The notes beneath the pieces are model-generated. The model was not told the DNA's origin and made no database searches. It saw only the letters and a program-made list of their open reading frames with translations. 64,000 bases of DNA from Craspedostauros australis (taxonomy: Eukaryota; Bacillariophyta; Bacillariophyceae; Mastogloiales; Achnanthaceae): the NCBI GenBank assembly GCA_026770025.1, contig JAMXDE010000072.1, forward strand, positions 62,001 through 126,000, read 5' to 3'. This document shows, piece by piece, positions 23,206 to 32,590 of the stretch. Both the position numbers and the translations under genes were made by a program. Position 1 is the stretch's first letter; the number at the start of each line of letters is the position of its first letter.

Positions 23206-23252
23206 ACTCCGACACAAAAAACGTGATTTTCTCTTTTTCCGACAACTCCCCG
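23206..23252 (-). repeat. Right inverted terminal repeat of the Harbinger-like element (putative)
   Basis: The reverse complement matches 17191-17237, with TCCGAC at 23208 and 23238. It ends about 260 bp before the SUMO start codon, so the element would lie right against the SUMO promoter. Confidence 0.55.
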
Positions 23253-23514
23253 GAAGCAAGAACATGGCACAACGGCAACAACAACTACGACAACAGCAAC
23301 AACAAGAGAGTCGCATGCGAATCTTGTTTGAAACGCTGAGACCCACCTAAATCCTGGAAGGAGACCAACACAAACACACTCGCACCCGTAGGCAAAAGAG
23401 CAAACACAGCAAGCATCATCCGTCCTCGCGCCGCACACAGTATAGCACAAGCACAAGCAAAGAGACAGCACAAGCGCAGTAGAAAACAGAAGAAGAAGAA
23501 GATCAACGTCCACC

Positions 23515-24510
23515 ATGGCTGACGAGACCAAACCAGAGCCGGAGAACGCCCCAATCACCATCCGAGTCCGCGATCAGGTCAGTCAGGCAGTCAATCAGCG
23601 GATCATCCAGCGAGCAAGGCGACCAGCTGCTGGCGAGATGTTGCCGTGATGGACCCATCCAGGCATCGATGTGCGGGTGGATCGAGGGGATTGATTTCGC
23701 GCCATTTTGGGATAACTATCAAATTCGCGGTCGATTTCCCGTGTCACATTTCATTGTCTCTGCATTGCTTGGAAGACTTCATGGAGAGGCAACGCGGCGG
23801 ATGTTGCATGTCGATGAGAAGATGAGCCACCACTACTTCAGAGAGCATGTCTCATCTTTCTTCGACGTGTTCCATGGAAAGATGACGACAACCGTGTGGA
23901 CAGACCGCAATGACCGTCAGCAACAACGGTGGCCTTTCCCATGGCCATGCCAACCTGAATGATGCGACCTAGAGCCTTTCACTCAACTCTGTTCATTCAA
24001 CTCTATTGACTCAACTCTATTGACTCAACTCTATTCATTTCCGCATCTTCCTCACACGATCATCCACACAAATTGCTCTGCTTATGCCAAACCTACAACG
24101 CAACCACGGATATGAATACATGCTGATATGATTCTTTCGTGATACCGCGTACGATGATTGGGACTGCGATGCACATACGGCTCTCTGCTATATTACATAT
24201 GGCACGCATTACGCAATCACCTGGACATTGAATTCCACTCCTGCTGGCTGGACCTGCACAACACAACGCCTCACAACACAACGCCTCACAAATACAGACC
24301 GGAGAGGAGACGTTCTTCAAAATCAAGAAGACCACGAAGATGCAGAAGGTGTTCGACACGTACGCCCAGCGCAAGGGTGTGGAGGCATCCAGTCTGCGTT
24401 TCCTGCTGGACGGCGAGCGTATCGAGGCCGATGCGACGCCCAAGACCCTGGAGCTCGATGATCAGGATCAGATCGATTGCATGCTGGAACAGACCGGAGG
24501 TTCCGACTAG
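23515..24510 (+). CDS. SUMO (small ubiquitin-like modifier)
   Basis: Exon 1 23515-23577 (21 codons, MADETKPEPENAPITIRVRD...), intron 23578-24297 (720 nt, GTCAGT...ATACAG), exon 2 24298-24510; phase 0, 91 residues. Exon 2 reads TGEETFFKIKKTTKMQKVFD, then RFLLDGERIEADATPKTLEL and ends DCMLEQTGGSD. This is the SUMO/Smt3 fold from start to end, with the F-K-I-K SIM-binding strand, the hydrophobic RFLLDG strand and the di-Gly. Two residues follow the di-Gly, so a SUMO protease must trim Ser-Asp before conjugation to lysines of nuclear targets. The length is typical. The consensus start CACCATGG is strong. The gene is shorter per exon than most genes here, and the putative transposon end lies about 260 bp upstream. 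Confidence 0.93.
23578..24297 (+). other. SUMO intron
   Basis: A 720-nt GT-AG intron, the longest inferred in this window. It contains three copies of a CAACTCTATT-type unit at about 23988-24040. No gene is seen inside it. Confidence 0.85.
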
Positions 24511-25335
24511 ACACTCATTCAAAGACGGCGGCAGCGCCGATGTTGACGGACCGCAGGGTGCGAGAGACGACAGCTGAAACGAAACGACAAGCAATGAATG
24601 GAATGAAGTGCAAAACCAAAGACAACAACAGACAACAGACAACAAAGGAACAGAACACAGATGGAATAGACTTTCGAAACAAACAAGAGTTGACGCAGAT
24701 GGGTTTTGAATCCAGGATTATGGTGTGATTGTGTAACCATGTACCCGACTCTACTGGACTCTGCTCTCCCACATAACGACATATCCTCAGAAACGTAGGG
24801 AGTTGCTGTGGCATAGGCTTGGCTGTGCACGTGTACTGATACAAGGACAGTGTTCTTGGCAGAGTTGGATGTGTGGATGGAGGGAGGATGCATGAATGAA
24901 CGAACGAAGGATCAACTGGAGGAGAATTCAAGGACTGCATGGCCATCTGTGTGCGACTAGTTGTAGTCGTACGTATTGGTAAGCACCTTGCTCTGAGGCA
25001 TGATACCTCCTCTTCATCTATTAGGTCGCACGGTTGCGCGCTCTACGGAGCTGGTGCTTCTGCAAGTCCTAGTTTCTCCACCAAACGTCTGCATTGGTGT
25101 CTTGCATTAGATCGCACGACAAACATATAATACATGCACACCTATAATAGTAATACTCATTCATCATCGCATTCTATAATAGATCACGACAAAGGTCGGG
25201 GCTTTTGACTTGTTTATTTATTTGTTCGTTTGTTGACCTGACCTTTGGGGCACCAGCCACGTGACGTCACAGCACAGCACAACAGAGCGAGGCTGAAGAG
25301 AGGAGACGACCCCAGAAGCAGCGGCCAGCGCACGC
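24511..25335. other. Convergent intergenic region
   Basis: The 3' ends of SUMO (plus) and eL20 (minus) face each other. Three TATAATA strings (25126, 25143, 25175) and a TAGTCGTACG string (24964) occur. No gene is seen. Confidence 0.4.
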
Positions 25336-25887
25336 TTAACCGAAGAAGGTCGTTGGACGCACGGTGGTGAAGGTGCGGTCCGACAGGGCCTTCTGGTTGC
25401 GCTTGGCGGTGGTGACGCGGTGCGAGAGCGGGAACTTGACGCCGGACTTGGCGAACTGCATTGGGTTGACGCGTCGGAGGTCCTTGGCGCCGACCTGCGC
25501 GGTGCGGATGATCTGGATGGAGCGCGGGCGACAGCGGTGGCGGCCGGCCATTTCATCGTAGAGCTGCGAGACGGCGCCGGTCAGGGTCACGTCTCTGAAT
25601 TCGCGGTACATGTTGTGGGTTCCCGATCGCGACGAGTAACGCAGCCAGATGCCGTAGTTCTTGACGATGCGGTTGTTCTTCTCCACGAGCTCGACGCAGT
25701 CGATGATCTCGCCGGTGGTCTTCTTCATCTTGCGGAACTGGTGCATGTAGTACCAGAACTTGGACTTGGCGATCACCGGGTTTGGCGCGAAGATGATCAT
25801 TCGGTAGGCTTCCGGGTTGGTCACCTCCTCGGTTGGTGCCTTGCGGCCCACCACCTGGAATTGCTTCATCAAACCTGCGACTGTCAT
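25336..25887 (-). CDS. RPL18A: 60S ribosomal protein eL20 (L18a)
   Basis: 183 residues, unspliced, close to the usual 175-180. It is a structural protein of the large cytosolic ribosomal subunit. Diagnostic blocks of the family are all present in order: FQVVGRKAPTEE near the start, MIIFAPNPVIAKSKFWYYMH, KKTTGEIIDCVELVEKN, the highly conserved IVKNYGIWLRYSSRSGTHNM, YREFRDVTLTGAVSQLYDEM, AGRHRCRPRSIQIIRTAQV and KFPLSHRV. The start MTVAGLMKQ fits the family start. It is divergent from the membrane-protein gene at 26457, with about 570 bp of shared upstream DNA. Confidence 0.96.
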   Translation of the reverse strand: MTVAGLMKQFQVVGRKAPTEEVTNPEAYRMIIFAPNPVIAKSKFWYYMHQFRKMKKTTGEIIDCVELVEKNNRIVKNYGIWLRYSSRSGTHNMYREFRDVTLTGAVSQLYDEMAGRHRCRPRSIQIIRTAQVGAKDLRRVNPMQFAKSGVKFPLSHRVTTAKRNQKALSDRTFTTVRPTTFFG

Positions 25888-26456
25888 GTTGCCTCCGCTA
25901 TTCTTGCTTCGTTGCTGGTGCTTGTTGTAGTGTTGCTATTGCTGTCGCTGTTGCTGTTGCGATTGGCGGTGTTGCTGTTGGTGTTGCGGCTGAAGGGATG
26001 GATCGTCGTGGTGGTGGTGGTCAACACAACGCAGTCCAACTCCCAACACAACTCCATCCCACCCCGTTGACTCCAAAGACCTGACGATGGTGGTGGCCGT
26101 GATCTCGATCGCGTTGCCGAACGGCTGATTGGGTCCTTGCGTCGTGCGGTTTTTCGTCTCTTTGCACAAAAAAGCGCAGAAAGGAAGTAACGAGTAAGTG
26201 TGGACGAATAGTACGACCACTATTCACACAATCTCAGTCGTGTACCACCAGCAAGTCACGTTTCTTGCAGAATTTCCCACCAACACGACAAACAACGAGA
26301 AGATACGAAACGATGGATGATGAATGACGACAGGATCCACAGACACAACAGAAGAAGATCGATGAGATCATCATCTCATTGGAGTGAGCATCCGACATAT
26401 TATACGCACAGCCTCTGAAGAAGAGTCATAGTCGTACGAGTAGAGCAACAAACAGG
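25888..26456. promoter_or_regulatory. Shared upstream region of eL20 and the membrane-protein gene
   Basis: About 570 bp between two divergent start codons. It contains a GTTGCT-type low-complexity stretch near eL20 and the string ATAGTCGTACGAGTAG at 26428-26443, 14 bp before the plus-strand ATG. It must hold both promoters; no element is proven. Confidence 0.4.
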
Positions 26457-28421
26457 ATGACGACGAAAGAGAGCGCGGCAATCGAGATGAACAGCGCACA
26501 AGTGCGTGATGGTGGCCACATCAATAGAATTGACGGCAATGACGGCAATGACGGCAATGACGGCAATGACGGCAATGACCACAGCGGAGTGAGCGTTGGC
26601 ATTGGCATCAGCTACGGCGATGGAGACGACCCTGCCTCATCTGCTGCTGCGTCTGCCGCAGATTCGCCTGAATCCGAAGCAGCAGGATCCACAACGACCT
26701 TCCAGCAACAGCTGATCGACTGCATCCGAGCGGCAGACAACCGCACCATCCGTCCCGCGAGCGTGGCCACAGCTCTGGGAATCTCGGTGGAGGATGCCAA
26801 CGCGGAGCTCTGCGGGCTGCTGCAGATCACGCAGGGATCCACGGTCAACTTCGAGATGCTGGACGCCAAGCAATGCATCATGGTCTTCACCTTTCCGCCG
26901 GGATTCGAACGACAGGCGCGCATGCATCAGCGCAAGCAAACCTTGTTGGAGAGCCTGAGAAAGGCCGGCGATGTGGCGTTGCGGTTCGTCAAGATCGCCA
27001 CGGCGTTCGGTCTCATCCTGTCCCTCTTCCTCCTCACGCTCGTGGCCCTGGCGGCCTTGATCGCCGCGATAATCGCCGTCTCTCGCGGTGACTCCCAACG
27101 TGGTGGTGGTGGTGGTGGCCACAACCATCACCGCGCGATGCTCATGCACAAGGTGCGCAGCCTCTGCCTCACGATGCGCCAGCTGCTGTGGTTCTACGCC
27201 ATCTTCGGTGGAGTCGGCGACCGCGAGGACGGCAGGGATCCCTACCTGCACGAGATGGCCTACGACGCGGCCCTCATGTCGTCGGTCTGCTGCGGCAATC
27301 CCGGCAGCCTCTGGTTCTGGATGCGCGCGCAGCAGCTCAATCGCAGATCGAGGCGGCGGTACACGGGATGGAGCGGGCGCAGCATGCACAGCGCACGCAC
27401 TGGTGACATTGAAGGCGTCGCCTTGGTGCGGCGCGGCACGTGGTTCGCGGATCATGACAGCGCGGATGGTGGTGACGACGCCAACGTCAACAGCGCCGGC
27501 GCATTCGCTGTGGGTGCGGAGCATCGTGGATTGCTGTCCGTGGCTGTGGAATACCTCTTTGGGCCAACTCCGTTTCATCCGGAACCGACGGAAGCAAACA
27601 AGTGGAAGCTGCGAGCGGCCGTTCTGTTCGAGCAGCTCAACCAGTCCCAGCCTACCAGCGGCACGCCCGAGCACGACAACACCAACCCTCCTGTTGCAGC
27701 AACGAGCAGCGTGTCTCTCGCTTCCATGGCACCTTACTTTGATCAACCGCCGTCATCCATTCAGCACGACACGGCAAGTGACAATGACAGCGACAAGAAT
27801 CTGCTCTTGAAGGAGGGAATGCGCATGGTCGCATACTTCAACGGCACTCCCGCCACATCAACGTCGGATGCGCACCATCCGTCGCAGCAATCCTTCCATT
27901 TCCCTGAGATCATGGCGGAGCGCCGCACATTGCAACGCTACATCGCCGCGCAGTCCTTCATCCATCCCCCGACAGATGACACCAACGATAACTCGTGGTC
28001 CTCCATCCTGTATGATCCGGAGACCTCATCCTTCGCATCGCCAACCGGGTACACTACAAACAACAGCAGCAGTAGCACCAATGACAGCAGTAGCAAACTG
28101 CCATCCCACCTGTACGAATCCATGCACAAGTTCACCAATCTGGAGGAACGCCAATTCATCCAATGCGTCGGACTCGGCACGTTGAACCTCATCGGCGTCG
28201 TCATGTTCCAACAATCCATCGCGGTCGGCGGCTTGCTGCAATTGGAAGACAACGAGCAATTCCTCAACAAGAGCATCCGTCATGTCCTCCTCCCCATCCT
28301 GTGGTTCTACGCCAAGCTGTTCTTCGCCCTGCCATTGGCACGTCTTGCGCTCATCGTCTTTTGGAACCGCGGCAAGAAGCAGCGCAATCAGCGAAGGCGC
28401 CAATTGGCAGAATCTTCGTAG
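26457..28421 (+). CDS. Conserved multi-pass membrane protein, At5g03900-like
   Basis: 654 residues, unspliced. The N-terminal 80 residues are low complexity and include a Gly-Asn-Asp repeat. Residues about 82-155 (RPASVATALGISVEDANAEL, then VMVFTFPPGF-like ending) look like a small winged-helix-type domain followed by a strand with FPPGFERQAR. A long hydrophobic segment (about 180-210) follows, and a segment with the signature VEYLFGPTPFHPEP and EANKWKLRAAV (about 362-385). The C-terminus has at least two further membrane segments. This order recalls the plant chloroplast-envelope family typified by Arabidopsis At5g03900 and its algal and cyanobacterial relatives, whose biochemical role is not established. 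A plastid presequence is not obvious. The name is tentative but the conserved-membrane-protein call is firmer. Confidence 0.6.
   Translation: MTTKESAAIEMNSAQVRDGGHINRIDGNDGNDGNDGNDGNDHSGVSVGIGISYGDGDDPASSAAASAADSPESEAAGSTTTFQQQLIDCIRAADNRTIRPASVATALGISVEDANAELCGLLQITQGSTVNFEMLDAKQCIMVFTFPPGFERQARMHQRKQTLLESLRKAGDVALRFVKIATAFGLILSLFLLTLVALAALIAAIIAVSRGDSQRGGGGGGHNHHRAMLMHKVRSLCLTMRQLLWFYAIFGGVGDREDGRDPYLHEMAYDAALMSSVCCGNPGSLWFWMRAQQLNRRSRRRYTGWSGRSMHSARTGDIEGVALVRRGTWFADHDSADGGDDANVNSAGAFAVGAEHRGLLSVAVEYLFGPTPFHPEPTEANKWKLRAAVLFEQLNQSQPTSGTPEHDNTNPPVAATSSVSLASMAPYFDQPPSSIQHDTASDNDSDKNLLLKEGMRMVAYFNGTPATSTSDAHHPSQQSFHFPEIMAERRTLQRYIAAQSFIHPPTDDTNDNSWSSILYDPETSSFASPTGYTTNNSSSSTNDSSSKLPSHLYESMHKFTNLEERQFIQCVGLGTLNLIGVVMFQQSIAVGGLLQLEDNEQFLNKSIRHVLLPILWFYAKLFFALPLARLALIVFWNRGKKQRNQRRRQLAESS
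26530..26579 (+). repeat. 9-bp coding repeat (GACGGCAAT)x5
   Basis: Five tandem copies encode Gly-Asn-Asp units in the N-terminal tail of the membrane protein. The perfect copies indicate recent slippage. Confidence 0.9.
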
Positions 28422-28623
28422 AGGCAATCGCATGACACAAATGAGAACCCTCACATCAAATCAAATCAAATCAAACAGATGAATGCCGGCAAAGATCCAT
28501 CACTTTGCCACAACATCATTCACATGGACACAACTTCGTGCCATACCCTGAGTAAGGGCAGCGCAATTGAGAGCAGTATACTCTCGTGCCATCCTCGCAC
28601 TCCATCTTGGATAGATCGTATTC

Positions 28624-28630
28624 TATAATA
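28624..28630 (+). promoter_or_regulatory. Possible TATA-like box of the SET-domain gene
   Basis: TATAATA lies 37 bp before the chosen ATG (28667). The string is common between genes here, so this is only positional evidence. Confidence 0.25.
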
Positions 28631-28666
28631 CTCATACAAACACACATAGTCCACATCGCCAACAAC

Positions 28667-30232
28667 ATGCACAGTCTCCTCCTCTCTCCACTGTGGTTGT
28701 TCCTGACATCATCACAAACCCCAAAACTGCTGCGAGCACGAATGCGAGTGCGATTACAGCAGCCAGCACAACGCCCATCATCGTCGTCGTCTTCCACATT
28801 CCGACGATCCATTCCAGAACACGCCGAAGCGTGGATACAGCAGAAGTTGGATCCATTCCATCTCAAGCTCCACGGCTTTCCTGACACGGGCCGAGGATTG
28901 CAAACCACGGTGGATCGTTCGGCGGCATCGGATGACAAGAGCGCCAGCAACAATCTCTTGCTCTCCGTCCCATACGACGACGTCTGGACATCTCTGCGCT
29001 TCTTGCAGACCTACCCAGAATTGTTCGAACAAGCAAGAGGCCTCGTGTCTTCCTCGCAAAATGACGCGGCGCCATTGAATGACGAGCAGGTGTTGGCGTG
29101 GGGATTGTGCAAGCTGAAACAGCAACAGCAGACATCCGTTATGCCTCAGGATGATGGCTTAGTCTATGTGCAAACGCTGCCGACGTTCCAGCCATCCATC
29201 TACAATATGCCGCAGGCGTTGCGGGAATGCCTGCCCAAGTGCTACCAACGATCTGCCGAGATATCCATATCGTACGCGACTGCGTTGCATCGATCCTTGA
29301 TGGATATTTTGGATTTGGGCAAAGCGCAAGACGACGATGACAACCGCATCTCGCTGGACGACTTCCTGTGGGCGATCTCCCTCGTGCGATCCCGATCCAT
29401 CAGCGCTCCGGAACTCGACGCTCTGCATCCCAAGACCATGGTGGAGATGGCTTCGGGCAGCGTGCCGCGCATGATGGTGCCGTTGTTGGACATGCTGAAT
29501 CATGACGTCCAAAAAGGGAGATGTAGGCTCATTCTCGTCCAGCATGCTGACAGTTCCGGCAAAGGTGGCTTTGGAGCCAAGTCGAAGGCAGCAAAAGACA
29601 ACAAGAAATCCAACAAGGGCCGGAAGAAGGGATTCGGCAAGAGCTCGCCACCGTCGCAGTCAAAGCGAGTGGAAAGCACGGACCGCCTGCACTGGCATCT
29701 CTACGCGGATGAGACCGTCTCCTACAAAGCCGACGACCAGGTCTTCCTCAGCTACGGCGAAGACCGCGACAACGTCAAGCTCCTCTTTGCGTACGGTTTC
29801 TGCACGCACGACAATCCTCAACGCGTGGCGCTCTTCGACATTCCGGATTTGCTGCAGGCATGTCAGGAGGCCCGGCCCAACGTCTTCCTGCCACAATACA
29901 CCGCCACGTTGCAGCAGCAGCTGGATCCCACGCAGGCTGACAGCGAAGACCGCCCCGTACTGTCCTATCACGGCGCGCACAAACCTCTGCGGCAAAGCAT
30001 GGTACAAGCGTTGGACGCGATGGTGAACATTGCGAAGCAGCTCGGGGCGGACGTCGCCACCGCATCAGCGGCCAAGCAGCTTCGCGACGACATCCTGCAA
30101 GCCATGCTGCGCAATCGCAAAGCCGAAGTTCAGGCCTGTCTCGATCGCATCAACCACGATGATGACGATCAGTGGCATGGATTCCGGTCGTCCATCAAGG
30201 TCTTGCTCGACGTCGAGGCCTCGATCCTCTGA
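28667..30232 (+). CDS. SET-domain lysine methyltransferase (RLSMT/SETD3/SETD6 class)
   Basis: 521 residues from the first ATG (28667); the frame is open upstream without ATG. The start opens a hydrophobic stretch MHSLLLSPLWLFLTSSQT that may be a signal or transit leader. The SET domain is of the split class that methylates non-histone proteins such as Rubisco large subunit, actin or ribosomal proteins: SRSISAPELDALHP (motif before the pseudoknot), VPLLDMLNHD (the N-H core of the cofactor site), and FLSYGEDRDNVKLLFAYGF (closing SET motif). The insertion between the last two blocks is unusually Lys/Ser-rich (SKAAKDNKKSNKGRKKGFGK). The C-terminal helical region fits the Rubisco-LSMT substrate-binding domain. 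The substrate cannot be told from sequence. Confidence 0.85.
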   Translation: MHSLLLSPLWLFLTSSQTPKLLRARMRVRLQQPAQRPSSSSSSTFRRSIPEHAEAWIQQKLDPFHLKLHGFPDTGRGLQTTVDRSAASDDKSASNNLLLSVPYDDVWTSLRFLQTYPELFEQARGLVSSSQNDAAPLNDEQVLAWGLCKLKQQQQTSVMPQDDGLVYVQTLPTFQPSIYNMPQALRECLPKCYQRSAEISISYATALHRSLMDILDLGKAQDDDDNRISLDDFLWAISLVRSRSISAPELDALHPKTMVEMASGSVPRMMVPLLDMLNHDVQKGRCRLILVQHADSSGKGGFGAKSKAAKDNKKSNKGRKKGFGKSSPPSQSKRVESTDRLHWHLYADETVSYKADDQVFLSYGEDRDNVKLLFAYGFCTHDNPQRVALFDIPDLLQACQEARPNVFLPQYTATLQQQLDPTQADSEDRPVLSYHGAHKPLRQSMVQALDAMVNIAKQLGADVATASAAKQLRDDILQAMLRNRKAEVQACLDRINHDDDDQWHGFRSSIKVLLDVEASIL

Positions 30233-32590
30233 GCAATCAATCCGTGGGCGAAACACCACGAGTTGATGCGCAGGGTTGGTTCGTGGATTTCGAGGCTCCA
30301 AAACGGACATGCCATGCACCATCCCCATGGAAGGAAGCAGCGTCCACAGAGCCTTCTGCAATGATTCGGCTGGTCATGCGCGATTGTTGAGTACGGCAAA
30401 CTGCATGGCATTTGATGCATCACAGAGTCAAGAGGCGGAGAAACGTGAACACGAACGTGAACATGGAGCACCACGCTGCATCTTTGGTGGGTTTACGCTG
30501 CGAAAGATCGAGCAGAGCACAATAGATCTTTCGCGCTGTCGCAAACGCAAGAGGGAAAAGCACAACACTGCGCATGAGTTGCCTTCTATAGGTCGTATAA
30601 TAGACGTTAGCGATGGCCGTTGCGCTGCACGCTGCACCAACACAACTGGGATACGACCTAGGTTTCCCACGAGTGTGATCAAGGTGGAATGCTTTTGGTC
30701 TCATGCAGTTGCCGGCAGAGATTCCTTTAGGTGGCACCCCGCCGATCTGCCGAGATGAATCTCTATCTTTGTGCTTCGTCGAGTTGCGGGTGCTTGCCTT
30801 GTCCGTCGATAGGTTCATAGTCGTACGTTGCGTCTATCACCGCCACAAGTTACGAGGCGAAGAAGCGGGCAAAGAGAATATAGTAAGAGTTATGCTGTCG
30901 TTCTTAGCTGTGGAAGACAGGCCTTCTGAGAAACTTCTGCCATGGATGACCTTGATCGTAGTCAAGTCTTGTCGGTATCAACCTTGACAACAACACCTTC
31001 GCGTGTGACTGGTGTGATTCCTGCCCTTGCTGCCTTTCTTCTTTGCAAACTATTTTCGCTTCTTGGGTCATGGACGAGGTGGCTCGTCGGTTGCGAACGA
31101 AGACGTCCAATATTGCTTCCGCTATCTGACTATCTGACGTTCTTCGTTGTTGTTGGGATGCCATCGGATCATGTTGGCGTGATACGAGCAGATCATACGA
31201 CGTATGGCAGAGCAGAGCTTGTGCCAGTATCATCCCTGTCAATAGCATGAAAATCCCCGCTCCAACAGTGTCGATTCCTGTGGCTTTCCAGGCACAGCGG
31301 AAAACAACGTCCGTGACCTTTGGATTGATACTTCATGAACTGCCGCTTCTGGAAGTGACGTTCCTGCGGCGTTGACCAGCTCTTTTCCTCTTGTGGAGAA
31401 AGGATCGTTTGGCACGTCCATCAATGGAAGGGCTGATGTGGCCTCCCAGAGTGGCACGAAGCCACATGGTCGTAGCAGACACTTTGGAGAGCAACCCAGA
31501 GATACCTTGTGAAATATTATACTTGGCAATTGACCAAAGAATACCACACAACCTGCACGTGCCACTGTCACAGCCGTATCCACAACCGCGAACAACGCAC
31601 AAAAACGAGTTACGTTGATAACGACGGGCACGTGCGTGTGGTGTGGTGTCTGTGCGAAACCGGCAACGATGCCGAATGGATTCATCCGTACAAGGCAAAA
31701 ATGTGCCACTGTGCCAAAACGGACTTTCGCTTTGGCATTTCACAAGGAACTTTCTGTGGCAACCAAACCCGCGAAGACAGGCGCACCACAGATCGTGCAT
31801 AACTCGCGCAACGGACGCTTGTGAGTGTGGGCAGCAACAAAGTGAGCGCACGATAGGCGAAGATGGCCTATCTTCTGCTTGAGAACGTCGTAGTTACGCT
31901 CATGATTAAATCGACTGAACATTTAATAATGTAGGCGTGGAGGACTTATTGGACGGACATACACACATAAGCTCAGAGCCGCACATGTGAGGAGCGAAAG
32001 TGTGTTGGGTCTTTTTCAGAATCTGCCAATGACTGACCGGCGAAAGGTACAAAGTGGCGAAGGCGTAACACAGTTGTGAAACACATGAAATATCCCACAA
32101 GATGGTTCTGGCACGCACGTTGGCGCGACAATAAAACTTGACAAACTGCAACAGCCTTCGTGCAAAAAGCACCTCGATCCGGACTGAACCGATTTCTGCT
32201 CACAAAAATCGAAAGCTCCTCAACGCCAATCCACCACGGAAAGCAACACAAACGGCACATCACCCACAGCAGCCACTTCAGTAGCACTCACAAAACTACG
32301 CCCGAGCACAGTACGAGTAACAGCAATTAGAGCTCTCCATTCCGCTCTACTCTACTCTACTCTACTCTACTCTACTCTTTCCCGAACCAACACTCACAGC
32401 AACGCTAACACCGGCGACAGTAACAACCGCAACCAAAACAATACAACAGCCCGAGAGTTCAGCAGCCCAAGCAAAGCCCTCTCCACAATCGCCACAAAAC
32501 CAGCTCTCAGCATCTCCCAGAGCAACTCATCCACCACGATACACTCGTTCCAGTTTAGTGTAGTGTTATATAGTGCTTCAACAAACAACC
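30233..32590. other. Intergenic region, no firm gene
   Basis: About 2.4 kb. The longest open frame is 156 codons on minus (31239-31709); a 97-codon Cys/His-rich frame lies on plus (31509-31802). Neither resembles a family I know, and they overlap each other. A CTCTA pentamer array sits at about 32345-32378, followed by the leader of the first subtilase. A gene here cannot be excluded. Confidence 0.35.
32345..32378. repeat. Pentanucleotide repeat (CTCTA)n
   Basis: About seven tandem units lie roughly 215 bp upstream of the first subtilase start. Similar CTCTA strings occur in its intron (about 33370-33415). Confidence 0.9.

Larger units (their letters stand above)
17191..23252. mobile_element. 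PIF/Harbinger-like (ISL2EU/IS4EU-type) DNA transposon
   Basis: A roughly 6.1-kb element with two divergent spliced genes: an accessory gene on minus (17582-19708) and a DDE transposase on plus (20899-22036). The proposed ends are two inverted copies of a roughly 45-bp sequence, 17191-17237 and 23206-23252, sharing GGGAGTTGTCGGAAAA and a second GTCGGA exactly 30 bp further in. The gap between the two genes carries six more GTCGGA/TCCGAC copies (20127-20398). The target-site duplication could not be read clearly, so the exact ends are uncertain. The assignment rests mainly on the transposase. Confidence 0.7.

Noticed and set aside
24158..24577. 139-codon frame over SUMO exon 2
   Set aside because: The SUMO frame explains the same bases with clear homology.
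3699..30602. TATAATA strings as a general promoter box
   Set aside because: About eight to ten copies, close to chance for a 7-mer in 64 kb, and some lie at gene 3' ends or within coding sequence.
31239..31802. Overlapping 156-codon minus frame and 97-codon plus frame
   Set aside because: Neither resembles a known protein, and they contradict each other; kept as uncertain intergenic sequence.
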